A stretch of 64,000 bases of DNA, taken from Erythrobacter sp. SG61-1L. Lineage in GTDB: Bacteria > Pseudomonadota > Alphaproteobacteria > Sphingomonadales > Sphingomonadaceae. Below, piece by piece: positions 28,352-36,865 of the stretch (position 1 is the stretch's first letter; the number at the start of each line of letters is the position of its first letter). Position numbers and translations under genes: made by a program. The notes beneath the pieces were generated by a model, which did no database searches, had not been told where the DNA came from, and saw nothing but the letters and a program-made list of their open reading frames with translations. The DNA lies in contig NZ_JXQC01000003.1 of NCBI RefSeq assembly GCF_001305965.1, positions 1,116,001 through 1,180,000 on the forward strand, given 5' to 3'.

Positions 28352-28570
28352 ATGTCCGACCACGAACCGCTCGACCGTTTGCATCTATTGTCTCATGCGC
28401 AGGCGCTATTCCCCGGTGCGGTGATCGAAGTGATCCAAACGCGCGACGAGATCATCCATATCGATGTGGACGGACACCGCTTCACGTTCGAGATCGGCAG
28501 CGACGACGACGAATATCTCTTTACCGACGGAAAAACGTCATTCTCGATCCCGCTCATGGAAATCGACTGA
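28352..28570 (+). CDS. Small acidic island protein
   Basis: 72 aa, strongly acidic (GSDDDEYLF, IHIDVDGHRFTFEIG), predicted as a compact alpha-beta fold. GAAGG upstream of ATG 28352 serves as ribosome-binding site. No family recognised. Its acidity and small size would suit a DNA mimic or antitoxin-like inhibitor, but nothing in the sequence proves this. Confidence 0.55.
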   Translation: MSDHEPLDRLHLLSHAQALFPGAVIEVIQTRDEIIHIDVDGHRFTFEIGSDDDEYLFTDGKTSFSIPLMEID

Positions 28571-28649
28571 GATTTCTAGGATTTCTCCTGACACGCATTC
28601 CGAACCCGTCTTAATGGAAATGTCGTTCACAATGAAAGGAACGAACGAC

Positions 28650-28940
28650 ATGACTGAACCCACGAAGTCCGCCGTAGAGAACAAACCGCAGGCCAAGCCC
28701 GCGACTGATCCGAATGCAACCACCAGCAAGGCCGAAGTCATCACCCTCGACCAGCTCGCGCGTGAGATGAAGATGCCGCCCCGCGATGCCCGGATGCTCC
28801 TGCGGCTCGCCGCGAAGCAGACCAAGCTTTATCCGAACTTGGGAAAAGATCACGTTGCGAGGCAGCCGTGGCAGTGGACGCCGGGATCGAGGGCGCTGGA
28901 TGAGGCGCGCAAGGCCCTGTCCGCTGCGCCGGCCGTTTGA
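28650..28940 (+). CDS. Small island protein with predicted DNA-binding helices
   Basis: 96 aa. A low-complexity N-terminus (Pro/Lys/Thr) is followed by VITLDQLAREMKMPPRDARMLLR, which reads as a helix-turn-helix, then a basic tail with WQWTPGS. AAAGGA lies 10 nt before ATG 28650; an ATG at 28632 in the same frame is possible. It could be a small regulator or excision accessory protein. No confident family. Confidence 0.6.
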   Translation: MTEPTKSAVENKPQAKPATDPNATTSKAEVITLDQLAREMKMPPRDARMLLRLAAKQTKLYPNLGKDHVARQPWQWTPGSRALDEARKALSAAPAV

Positions 28941-29105
28941 CGGGTAGCGAGGCATCGGCCTCCCCGGTGCCTCCCCTCGCCCAACTTTTCCGGTTTTCAT
29001 GATTTCAACGCGGCACGCATCGTGAAAAGTGCCAGGGCGGGGGACGTGCGTAATGCGACTTTCCGCCCTCCCCGGCGATGAAACTTGGAAACTTGAAAAG
29101 TTGGA

Positions 29106-30869
29106 TCACTCAGGCGGGAGCGACCAAAACCATTTTTTGCCCTCCTTGGCTGAGATGATGCCCAGATCCTTTCGGGCGCGGTCCATGGTGGTCGCACTGA
29201 TCGCTCGCGCCTCCCCTTGCGATTTAAGTTTGGCCGCGGCCTTCCGACCGTCCGCTAGCGCACCCAGTAGGAATTGCTTTGCGACCTCTCGCTCATCTTG
29301 ATCCGGTCCCCTTGTTGCGGGTGTTCCAGAGAAGAACGCATCCGCATCGATTGTCTCGAACCGATCAAAGGCAATTTTTGGTTGCTGGCCGTTTTGTCCG
29401 TCCGCGTCGCCCATCGTGAAAAGCATGGCGTCGCCGCGCTCGAAGTTCGTTTTCATGTGAAAAACGATGAACCCGCGCACATCGTCCCGGCGCCGTGCAA
29501 GGCCGAATTGGTTGCGTGAGATACCTACGAAGTCGGTCGCACCGATGCCCTTCTTCATCGCCTTGTCATGCTGCCCCTTTCCGAAATGTCGAACCACGAG
29601 GATCGCGCAGCGGCGGCGCTCTGCAATATCTTTCAGCCGCTCCATGAACTCGCGGACGTCGACATTGTTGCTAGCGTCCACGTCGCCAGTGATGAACGCC
29701 TGAATGGGGTCGAGGATCACAAGGCGTGGATCGGCCTTTGCGATTTCCCCATCCAGCCATTCGGCCATTTCCGGCGTCAGCTTAAACGTCCGCGTCTGGA
29801 TGAACACTCGATCGAGGTCGGCCCCATTGGCTTCCAACCGCTTCTTGATGACCGCACCGGGTAGGTCTTCGAAATTAAACAGGAAGCAGTTGGCTGGCGG
29901 CCGTAGCTTTCCGTTGGGCAAGAGACGTCCCCGACTAATTTCAGAAACTAGCCAGCCTGTGAACTGGCTCTTGCCATCGCCGGGATCTCCATCCAGCAGT
30001 CCCAATGTCCCGAGGCAGATATAGGGATACCAGAGCCATTCCAGCTTCTCGTCGGGCACCTCGGAGAATGGACGAATGCCGGGCAAGGGCTTAACCGGGT
30101 AACGCGACACACTGCGCGCAATTTGTCGAACTTCGCGATCAGCCAAAGGCTTCTCGGACATTGTCCGGTTGAGGGTTTTCAAGGTTTCCAATACCGCTGG
30201 TTGCGGCACCCCCTTTCCATGCATGTATCCAGCGAACTTTGTGAGAGTGTCGTTACGCAGCCCAACCGGGATGGGGCCGCCCACGCCTTCTTCTGTCCGC
30301 TCGTCACGCCGTTTGCCAATTTCCGCGATGTTCTGCGGCAAGGCAGCTATCGGATTGTCCTCCCACAGCGCATAGATTGCGCCTGAGACATGAACCGAGC
30401 TTGGCCCGACGACATAGCACCCGGGCCCGCTCTTGACGTCAAGTTTGGTCTGCACACCGTTCCGGGCAGGCATTTCGCCGCGATAATAGAAGTGGAAACC
30501 ACGGGTCGTTTTCACAGTGAATGTTTGCGGTAGGTGATAGGCGGAGCGGAATTCCCGCAGTGCCTCCTTACTGTCGAAGTCCATCACCGCCAGCCCTTTG
30601 GTGGCGACGGCATAGTTCATTTCTGGGTGCTTTCTATGCCATCGGCGGATTGTTTTCAGGTCGGTTGTCGCGCCCTTGACCCCGTTGAGAACCAAAGAAG
30701 TGATCGGGTGCTTTCCAGCGCTTTCGCATTCGTCGGTTCCGCATCCGCAGCGGCCCCCGACAATACCATGGACCGGCAAGACAGGAATATCCTGCCCAGC
30801 GAACCATTCCATCATGCTGAGGGCGCTGGCGCTCCGATCTAGCTGAAAGTGCAAGGTCTTGCTGCTCAT
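29106..30869 (-). CDS. Bifunctional primase-polymerase/RecA-like helicase replication protein
   Basis: 587 aa. The N-terminal Prim-Pol domain has the Cys cluster RCGCGTDECESAGKHP (40-55), the metal-binding acidic motif VMDFDS (95-100) and a late FHFYYRG. A linker with a PriCT-like segment leads to a C-terminal RecA/RepA-like ATPase with Walker A GDPGDGKS (294-301), Walker B LVILD (383-387) and the HFGKG sensor region. This is the standard replication initiator of phage satellites and plasmid-like islands, acting at the element's own origin. ATG 30869 overlaps the upstream micro-ORF stop (ATGA) and has AGAGG upstream; a start 14 codons earlier is possible but lies within that ORF. Confidence 0.88.
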   Translation of the reverse strand: MSSKTLHFQLDRSASALSMMEWFAGQDIPVLPVHGIVGGRCGCGTDECESAGKHPITSLVLNGVKGATTDLKTIRRWHRKHPEMNYAVATKGLAVMDFDSKEALREFRSAYHLPQTFTVKTTRGFHFYYRGEMPARNGVQTKLDVKSGPGCYVVGPSSVHVSGAIYALWEDNPIAALPQNIAEIGKRRDERTEEGVGGPIPVGLRNDTLTKFAGYMHGKGVPQPAVLETLKTLNRTMSEKPLADREVRQIARSVSRYPVKPLPGIRPFSEVPDEKLEWLWYPYICLGTLGLLDGDPGDGKSQFTGWLVSEISRGRLLPNGKLRPPANCFLFNFEDLPGAVIKKRLEANGADLDRVFIQTRTFKLTPEMAEWLDGEIAKADPRLVILDPIQAFITGDVDASNNVDVREFMERLKDIAERRRCAILVVRHFGKGQHDKAMKKGIGATDFVGISRNQFGLARRRDDVRGFIVFHMKTNFERGDAMLFTMGDADGQNGQQPKIAFDRFETIDADAFFSGTPATRGPDQDEREVAKQFLLGALADGRKAAAKLKSQGEARAISATTMDRARKDLGIISAKEGKKWFWSLPPE

Positions 30870-30997
30870 TGCCCAGCCTCTTCGCTCGACGGATAATGCT
30901 CTTGCAGCCATGCTTCTGCGGCCCCGATGTCCTCAGGCGCCTCGATCTCGAATAGGAACACGCGCTCCCACTCACGCCCGGTTTCGGGATCCTGCAT
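30866..30997 (-). CDS. 43-aa micro-ORF translationally coupled to the primase
   Basis: MQDPETGREWERVFLFEIEA then a helical acidic tail. Its TGA overlaps the primase ATG (ATGA), and it lies just after the AlpA-like gene on the same strand, which supports genuine translation. A slightly longer form would need a non-standard start. No family recognised. Confidence 0.5.
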   Translation of the reverse strand: MQDPETGREWERVFLFEIEAPEDIGAAEAWLQEHYPSSEEAGQ

Positions 30998-31017
30998 CGG
31001 GCGAACGAAGGCGACTA

Positions 31018-31203
31018 TTACCGTCCCGCCTTCAGTCCCTTGATGAACTCGTCGACCTCGTCGGCCAGCCAGTATGTCTTCGCGCCGATTTTCACTCTGG
31101 TCGGCCACAGGCCTTTTGCTTCGAGCCTTAGCAGCGTCGAATTGTGCAACTTTACGCCTCGCCGACGAAGATCGGCGTGGTCGATCACGGTTGGGTTTGT
31201 CAT
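31018..31203 (-). CDS. AlpA-family excisionase/transcriptional regulator
   Basis: 61-aa winged-helix protein. The segment DLRRRGVKLHNSTLLRLEAK is the MerR-like helix-turn-helix, followed by the wing LWPTRVKIGAKTYWLADEVD and the terminal helix EFIKGLKAGR, the AlpA order. In P4-like elements AlpA regulates the integrase and aids excision. Here it sits two genes after the integrase and immediately before the primase module, consistent with that role. Confidence 0.88.
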   Translation of the reverse strand: MTNPTVIDHADLRRRGVKLHNSTLLRLEAKGLWPTRVKIGAKTYWLADEVDEFIKGLKAGR

Positions 31204-31239
31204 TCAATTTACGGCTCCGTCGAATGGGAGCCAGAACAG

Positions 31240-31866
31240 TTAGCGGGAAATGGCCGGCGGGTCGCAACTGTCGGTTCCCGAATTCGATTTCGGGAATTCT
31301 TGTTCAAGGGTGCTGCGATAAGCCAGCAACGCACTCACGTAAGGCTGGAGCTTGCTATAGGACGGAGGCTTGCTCTCCCCCTTTTCCATTTGAGCCCTTA
31401 TCGACTGAGTGATCTGATCAGCGGTTTGGTTGGTGCCGTGCTCGTCGAGATATGCGAGAATCTGCACAACGATAGGCGGCCAATCGTATCCGTTGCGCCC
31501 GCCCCTAGAAGTCAATGGTATTTGCATCGCGGACGGGAAGCGTAGTCGGCACGGCCGATAGAATTCATTCACGTCACCGACCAGCGATTCCCCGCCGTGA
31601 AAATGGCGCACCTGTTCGGCAGAAAGCGGTGCATAGTTCGCTTTAGAAATCTCGGCCTCGACGGTGACCACGCCGTCCCACACCAGCGTCAGTAACTCGC
31701 GAACCGCTGCCATGCCGCGTTGCTTGGTAGGCGGCCAAGTATTTAAACCTAGTCGCCAGTGATCGAGATACTCCTTGCCAGACCATTGTTCGGGAAAGAG
31801 ACGCAATCCAATCCGATCCATCGCCTCCCTGACGCTCAAGGTTTGATAATCATCAGGCAAGGCCAT
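31240..31866 (-). CDS. Hypothetical island protein between integrase and AlpA
   Basis: 208 aa, overlapping the integrase 3' end by 14 nt. The N-terminal motif SVREAMDRIGLRLFPEQWSGKEY, with conserved Trp and acidic/basic residues, is one I recall from integrase-linked genes of alphaproteobacterial elements; no function is assigned. The C-terminal half is helical and charged. It is probably co-translated with the integrase. Confidence 0.65.
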   Translation of the reverse strand: MALPDDYQTLSVREAMDRIGLRLFPEQWSGKEYLDHWRLGLNTWPPTKQRGMAAVRELLTLVWDGVVTVEAEISKANYAPLSAEQVRHFHGGESLVGDVNEFYRPCRLRFPSAMQIPLTSRGGRNGYDWPPIVVQILAYLDEHGTNQTADQITQSIRAQMEKGESKPPSYSKLQPYVSALLAYRSTLEQEFPKSNSGTDSCDPPAISR

Positions 31867-32998
31867 TCAGAAAACTTCCCCACTTGTCCAAAGCATCACG
31901 CCGTTCGGCGTCATAGCCGTAGCGATTATATACGGCAGCCACCCCGGAAATCGTTCCCGAAATATGGTTCAAAACTTTCTCGACAACGTGAGGCGCGATC
32001 CCAGCCCTCGCCATCCCCGAAGCCGCCGTCCGGCGAAGGTCATGAAGCCGCCATTCAGAGGTCTCAGACTCCGTCTGGATATGTCGCAACGCCTTACTGA
32101 ACCCGCTAATCGGCGAGCGCCGCGTTGTCGTGAACACCCAGTCGCAGTCAGGGAAGCGCGGAACTTCAGCAAGCAGTCGCAGCGCAAAGTCGTTGAGTGG
32201 GACAACGTGCGGCTTGCCGTTCTTGGACAGGTCCGCAGGGATGACCCATTGCTTTGCATCAAGATCAAAGTGGCTCCACTTCATCTGCGACACCTCGCCG
32301 CGCCGTTGTGCGGTCGCCAGCAGCAGAGGCACGAACTGGCGAAAGGGATAGGCATCCCTGGAGCAGACCTGCAGCACGGCGAGAATTTCGTCGTCCGTCA
32401 GCACCCGCTCCCGGGCCTGTTCCCGCGTGGGCGGTTTGATTCCCATGACGGGCGAAACATCAACGATGCCGCGCTCCACACACCAGTTGAAAAGCTTGCG
32501 CAAGTTTGAATGGATGCGGTTGGCCTGATAGGATGCACCTCGTTCAATGGCCCCGTCCATCAATTCAAGGATGTCGTGCCGCATGATCTCACGAATGTCG
32601 CGCTGCCCATGCACAGCGACGAACTCGCGTTGCAAAATACGCTCAGCCTCTCTCCAACTACGATTGCGCGGACGCGCATATTGACGAATGAAGTCACCGC
32701 AAATGGCTTCAACTGTCATCCCGAGCTGACGACGACGCGCGGCAGGATCAATCCCCTCATCCACCAATCGCAATGCTTCAATTGCCTTATCGCGGGCTTG
32801 AAGGAGCGAAATCCGGGGGTGGACGCCAATGGACAAACGGCGTTGTTTCAAGCCGTAGCGATACTTGACCGTGAAAACCTTCCTGCCTGTAGGGAACACC
32901 CGAAGGCTAAACCCCGGACATAGCAGATCGTGAACTTCATACCGCTTTGTCTGCGGCTTGAACGTTTCGATTGCCTTCGCGCTGAGTGCTTTCCGCAC
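31853..32998 (-). CDS. int: Tyrosine integrase, P4 type (DUF4102 N-terminus)
   Basis: 381 aa. An N-terminal DUF4102 arm-binding domain (LCPGFSLRVFPTGRKVFTVK) precedes a core-binding SAM-like domain and the catalytic domain. The catalytic set is R232 (QRRGEV), K259 (SKNGKPH), H319-x2-R322 (LHDLRRT), H345 (VLNHISG) and nucleophile Y357 (VYNRYGY). P4-type integrases prefer tRNA 3' ends, in agreement with the tRNA-Lys att sites. The start is GTG 32998; the ribosome-binding site AAGGA lies in the loop of a 10-bp hairpin immediately upstream. It heads the minus-strand operon int-hypothetical-alpA-micro-ORF-primase. Confidence 0.93.
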   Translation of the reverse strand: MRKALSAKAIETFKPQTKRYEVHDLLCPGFSLRVFPTGRKVFTVKYRYGLKQRRLSIGVHPRISLLQARDKAIEALRLVDEGIDPAARRRQLGMTVEAICGDFIRQYARPRNRSWREAERILQREFVAVHGQRDIREIMRHDILELMDGAIERGASYQANRIHSNLRKLFNWCVERGIVDVSPVMGIKPPTREQARERVLTDDEILAVLQVCSRDAYPFRQFVPLLLATAQRRGEVSQMKWSHFDLDAKQWVIPADLSKNGKPHVVPLNDFALRLLAEVPRFPDCDWVFTTTRRSPISGFSKALRHIQTESETSEWRLHDLRRTAASGMARAGIAPHVVEKVLNHISGTISGVAAVYNRYGYDAERRDALDKWGSFLNGLA

Positions 32999-33023
32999 GT
33001 GCCGTTTCCTTTCAACGGCACGT
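32997..33023 (-). promoter_or_regulatory. Hairpin sequestering the integrase ribosome-binding site
   Basis: ACGTGCCGTT (32997-33006) and AACGGCACGT (33014-33023) form a perfect 10-bp inverted repeat with a 7-nt loop. On the int mRNA the loop is GAAAGGA, i.e. the Shine-Dalgarno, and the foot of the stem overlaps the GTG start. It could be a protein operator (AlpA is a candidate) or an RNA switch. Confidence 0.65.
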
Positions 33024-33388
33024 CAATAATCACGGATTTCTGCCATTCTCAAAGAAAATCCTGATCGCGGACGGAATGCATCAGAAAACTATGTCCTGCG
33101 TCATCAATCGCGTGACAACCGGGGGGGTACTTAGAATCAAGCTCGGTCAAACAACCACGCATCATGTGCTGCGCAATAGGCTGCGGAAATTCGGCCCCAT
33201 GTAATTTCGTGATAATCTATCTCTCAAATCGCGTCATGGCCGATGGGATCCGAGCGTCCGCGCCGGGCTGTGATCTTCGGGTCAGTCATATCTTTTTCGC
33301 AGAGCAATCACGGTCGGAGACAATTTGGATTGGACAAAACGTGAACATAATTCGTGACAAGATCCCTTAGCGATGGCAATCTTTCGAC
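33024..33388. other. Divergent regulatory region between int and the three-gene cargo operon
   Basis: 365 bp, no credible gene. It holds the int hairpin edge on one side and the predicted promoter of the 33389 operon on the other. A G-run (GGGGGGG) near 33122 was noted without interpretation. Confidence 0.5.
33325..33353 (+). promoter_or_regulatory. Predicted sigma-70 promoter of the zinc-ribbon/HNH/NTPase operon
   Basis: TTGGAT (33325-33330) and TAATTC (33348-33353) with a 17-bp spacer; predicted start near 33360, about 29 nt before the first ATG. Confidence 0.5.
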
Positions 33389-34240
33389 ATGATAAATCTC
33401 CGCTCAATCATCGACCGCATCAACGCACTGCTTGCAGAGGACACGGAAGCCAGCGTTACCTATGCAGCGCTCGAAGCGCGGCTTGCGATAGAAAAGGTCG
33501 TGTACGATCGCCTTCGCCAGCGCCACGACTACATTTCACACGATCAGCTGAAGAGATGGCAGCCCGGCGCTGTGGTCAACACTCTGCTGGAAGAAGTTGA
33601 CGCGAACGTCACTTTGACGAGCAAGCTCAGCATGGCCAAAACTCCTGTGAAAGAAGGCGTCAGGCCAGAAGATGAGGAATATGTCGAACTCGGCACAGAG
33701 ATCGGTTTCAATCCCAAGCGCATAACGAAGATGTGGAATGCGCTCGCGCGACTAGCATTGCATGTGCGCCTGCCCGAACATCGTGATGACCACATATCCG
33801 CCTACGGCGATAAGGCGCAGATACGAGCTAAAGTCGCTGAGGTAGTTGAGGAGCTAGAGCGACTAGCGAAGGGCACTATCGTCACGTCCGGTTACGGCCC
33901 TGAAGTTTCCTTTGAATGTGATTGCGGTGAAACAAACAAGCGTCGGGCGGAATTACTGCGCGATGGACAACACGTTCATTGCATCAATCCCGAATGCGAG
34001 GAGACTTGGAAGGCGATCAAAAAGGATGGCGATGACATTGAATTTGAGCGCGTCACTATCCCGATTGAGTGCGCTGGCTGCAAGGTAAGGCTCGACATAC
34101 CTTGGCGCTGGCTGATCACAATGAAACCCGACCAGATGGCAAATATCGGATGCCATGCATGTGGCCACAGAAATCATGTGAAGTGGCAACTCGCGCAAGC
34201 GAAGCCACCAACGGGCGAGGCGGAGGCCCGCCCGATATAG
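33389..34240 (+). CDS. Double zinc-ribbon protein, first gene of putative defence operon
   Basis: 283 aa. The N-terminal ~150 residues are helical and charged (INLRSIIDRINALLAED, ALEARLAIEKVVYDRLRQR) without a recognised domain. The C-terminal part carries two zinc-ribbon-like sites: CDCGETN with CINPEC (approx. residues 178-210), and CAGCKV with CHACGH (approx. 230-265). Such ribbons commonly bind nucleic acids or partner proteins, so it may be the recognition or adaptor subunit of the operon (inference). Only 7 nt separate it from the HNH gene. Shine-Dalgarno is weak. Confidence 0.7.
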   Translation: MINLRSIIDRINALLAEDTEASVTYAALEARLAIEKVVYDRLRQRHDYISHDQLKRWQPGAVVNTLLEEVDANVTLTSKLSMAKTPVKEGVRPEDEEYVELGTEIGFNPKRITKMWNALARLALHVRLPEHRDDHISAYGDKAQIRAKVAEVVEELERLAKGTIVTSGYGPEVSFECDCGETNKRRAELLRDGQHVHCINPECEETWKAIKKDGDDIEFERVTIPIECAGCKVRLDIPWRWLITMKPDQMANIGCHACGHRNHVKWQLAQAKPPTGEAEARPI

Positions 34241-34247
34241 GTTTGGC

Positions 34248-35147
34248 ATGAGAAATGAGGTCATCAGGAAACCGCCAGATCGGGCGATTAGACTGCACAA
34301 TGAAACGTGCCCCTACTGCGGGACGTTGCTCACCCGAAACACAAGAACCAAAGAGCATGTTGTCGGCAGGCGATTCGTGCCGCGCGGATCACTCCATCAG
34401 CATTGGAATTTGATCGTTTGGGCCTGCGAGCCCTGCAATCGCCACAAGGCCGAGTTAGAGGATGACCTTTCGGCGATCTCAATGCAGCCCGATCCTTGGG
34501 GAGTTCATGCACGCGATGATGTTCGCCTGCGCGATGAAGCCGAGCGCAAGGCCAAGACTAAAAGCCGCCGCAGCGGAAAGCCCGTCAAAGATAGTCAGGA
34601 GCAATTCTCGATCTCGCATACGTTTGGCGGCGCAGAATTCAAATTCAGCTTCACATCAGCTCCGCAGGCAGATGAGGCTCGCGTCATTGAGCTGGTGCGA
34701 ATGCAAGTCATGGCGTTCTTCTATTGGATCACGATCCAGCCAGAAGAGGTCAATGGGCGCTTCTGGCAGGGCAGTTTCTTTCCTCTCCAACCCGTTCGAC
34801 GAGCTGACTGGGGCAACGAACAGGTCCAATTCTTCATGACGGAAACGAAGGGTTGGGACTGGAGAGTCCATGCCGTCACTGCCGATGGCTATTTCAAGCT
34901 AGCGATCAAAAAACACATCGACGAGCTGATTTGGTCGTTCGCCGTCGAGTGGAATGAGAGCTACCGGATCGTCGGTTTTTTCGGCGACACCGCAGGTCTA
35001 ATCAAGCTGCGGGATCGGCTTCCCGAGATGGCCATGCAAACAATTCACGTGAAAGGTGATGATTGGGTTCGCCATCGCCGCGAGGTGCCGTTGTCAGATG
35101 ATGATGACAAGTTGTTCGATCCACCCGATGATGTGGCCTTCGAATAG
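34248..35147 (+). CDS. HNH endonuclease-like protein, second gene of putative defence operon
   Basis: 299 aa. The N-terminal ~75 residues form a zinc-bound HNH fold: CPYCGTLL, then EHVVGRRFVPRGS, NLIVWACEPCNRHKAELED (two CxxC pairs, the H of EHVVGRR, and the N/H-containing final motif). The C-terminal ~200 residues are a domain I do not recognise, rich in aromatics. This is the probable DNA- or RNA-cutting effector. It is followed by the NTPase gene after 14 nt (GTG start). The N-terminal placement of HNH with a novel long C-terminal domain is unlike PtuB of Septu as I know it. Confidence 0.8.
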   Translation: MRNEVIRKPPDRAIRLHNETCPYCGTLLTRNTRTKEHVVGRRFVPRGSLHQHWNLIVWACEPCNRHKAELEDDLSAISMQPDPWGVHARDDVRLRDEAERKAKTKSRRSGKPVKDSQEQFSISHTFGGAEFKFSFTSAPQADEARVIELVRMQVMAFFYWITIQPEEVNGRFWQGSFFPLQPVRRADWGNEQVQFFMTETKGWDWRVHAVTADGYFKLAIKKHIDELIWSFAVEWNESYRIVGFFGDTAGLIKLRDRLPEMAMQTIHVKGDDWVRHRREVPLSDDDDKLFDPPDDVAFE

Positions 35148-35161
35148 TATTGGAGCTGCTA

Positions 35162-36865
35162 GTGTCGCTTGCCGTGGTCGAAGAGGAAGTGCGCCGATTC
35201 CTATCGGACAAAACGCCAGAGGTGCTTTGCATCAAGGGCAAATGGGGTGTGGGCAAGACTTTCGGTTGGCGTGCGTTCTTGCGTAAAGCAAGAGACGACA
35301 AAAAGCTCGCGCTCGACAGCTATTCCTATGTTTCACTTTTTGGCCTGAATTCCCTCGATGATCTCCGCTTCGCGTTGTTTGAGCGGACGGTAACCGGGAA
35401 AAACATCGGCGAGGACCCCACGCCACTGACCTTCAAGTCGGTGATCAAGGATCGTGATATCTGGCGAAAGCTCAAGCCGATCGCCCAAGGGGCAGCAGGC
35501 GTATTCAATCTGGGCAGCGTTACAGATGCGCTCGCCAAAGGTGCGACTCTATTTGTGCGCGATCAGCTTATTTGTTTCGACGATCTGGAACGTGCTGGCA
35601 CTGGTCTCGGGACGCGAGAGGTCCTAGGCCTTGCTTCGCTTCTCAAGGAAGAGCGGCATTGCAAGGTCGTGCTGCTGCTAAACGACGAAGAACATCGGGA
35701 AAAAGATGAGTTCACACTGCAGCTAGAAAAGGTCGCAGATGTCACTCTAAATTTTGTCCCGACACCTGCCGAAGCAGCGACCATCGCCCTCACTTCCGAC
35801 CAACTGCTGCTCGACCTGCTCAAACCGCGGATCGAAGAGCTAGGCATCATAAACATTCGGGTCATCAGAAAGATCGAGCGGCTGGCCCAGCGCCTTGTCG
35901 CACTGCTTCAAGGCTATGATGCGGTCATTGTTAGCGAAGCTGTCGCCACTTTGGTCCTAGCCAGTTGGTCGGTTCAGCAACCGAGCCTGGCTCCGACGAT
36001 CGAATTCCTACGGGGTTACAACGAATTGATGATGAGCGCCCATTTCGGCGAAAAGCCTGCCGATCCAGACACCGAGCGATTTCAAAAAATGATTGCCGAT
36101 TATCCCTTCAAATGGGCCAATGACCTCGACCATGCGGTCATGGACGGGGCCGAGGCTGGATATTTTGTAGAAACCAACATCAAGGAAGCCGCTGATCGCG
36201 TTTCCATCGAACTCAAGCGCAATAATCGAAACAGCGATTACAGCCGAACTTGGCAGGAGCTATATCATGGCTCGCTTGCGACGGATGACGATGAATTCCT
36301 TGATGCTCTGCACCGAAACGCGATCAAGGACGCCGGCATCACCAATGCGGTCAACATCAACAGTGCCATCTATATGCTGCGTGACGCCGGGCGGCCCGAT
36401 CAAGCTGCTGAGGTCGTCGATGCCTTCATGCTCGCACACGCAGACGAACGGCCGGAATTCTTTGATCTCTCCGACCATTTCAGCCGCAGCGACTCGATAG
36501 AAGATGGCCTGCGAGACGCTTTCGAAGCGGCGCGCGCGGAATATGTCGATCCGCGTGACCCGCTCGATGTTCTGCGAGAAATAGGTGCGCGGCAGGGCTG
36601 GGATCAACGTGATGTAATGCTGATGTCAAAGCAGAGCACTGACGATTTCGAACGCATGTTCGAAGCACTGAAAGGTGACGAAGTTCGCCAATCCATTGAA
36701 GCTATTCGCCTGCTTGCACGCAGTGAACGGCCTGAAAGTGACACGATCGAAAGAGCGACCACAGAGGCATTGAAACGGATAGCAGGGAAATCTCGGCTGC
36801 GGGCGCGGAAAGTTGCGAGGTTTGGAGTAAAGCCGGGCGACGATGAGGCTATTGATACTCCATAG
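35162..36865 (+). CDS. KAP-like P-loop NTPase, third gene of putative defence operon
   Basis: 567 aa from GTG 35162, chosen because GGAG lies 6 nt upstream; a TTG at 35150 would add four residues but has no ribosome-binding site. Walker A is GKWGVGKT (26-33) and Walker B is ICFDDLER, followed by a sensor-like VVLLLNDEEHR. FDDLxR and the GxWGxGKT P-loop are the signatures of KAP/STAND-related NTPases. The C-terminal half is an all-helical, acidic region of degenerate repeats that may sense a ligand or oligomerise. No transmembrane insertion is seen, unlike many classical KAP proteins. Paired with an HNH protein, it may power or gate cleavage (inference). Confidence 0.8.
   Translation: MSLAVVEEEVRRFLSDKTPEVLCIKGKWGVGKTFGWRAFLRKARDDKKLALDSYSYVSLFGLNSLDDLRFALFERTVTGKNIGEDPTPLTFKSVIKDRDIWRKLKPIAQGAAGVFNLGSVTDALAKGATLFVRDQLICFDDLERAGTGLGTREVLGLASLLKEERHCKVVLLLNDEEHREKDEFTLQLEKVADVTLNFVPTPAEAATIALTSDQLLLDLLKPRIEELGIINIRVIRKIERLAQRLVALLQGYDAVIVSEAVATLVLASWSVQQPSLAPTIEFLRGYNELMMSAHFGEKPADPDTERFQKMIADYPFKWANDLDHAVMDGAEAGYFVETNIKEAADRVSIELKRNNRNSDYSRTWQELYHGSLATDDDEFLDALHRNAIKDAGITNAVNINSAIYMLRDAGRPDQAAEVVDAFMLAHADERPEFFDLSDHFSRSDSIEDGLRDAFEAARAEYVDPRDPLDVLREIGARQGWDQRDVMLMSKQSTDDFERMFEALKGDEVRQSIEAIRLLARSERPESDTIERATTEALKRIAGKSRLRARKVARFGVKPGDDEAIDTP

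Noticed and set aside
33373-33600. 75-aa open frame overlapping the zinc-ribbon gene start
   Set aside because: Runs out of frame inside the 33389 gene with no coding character and no good ribosome-binding site.
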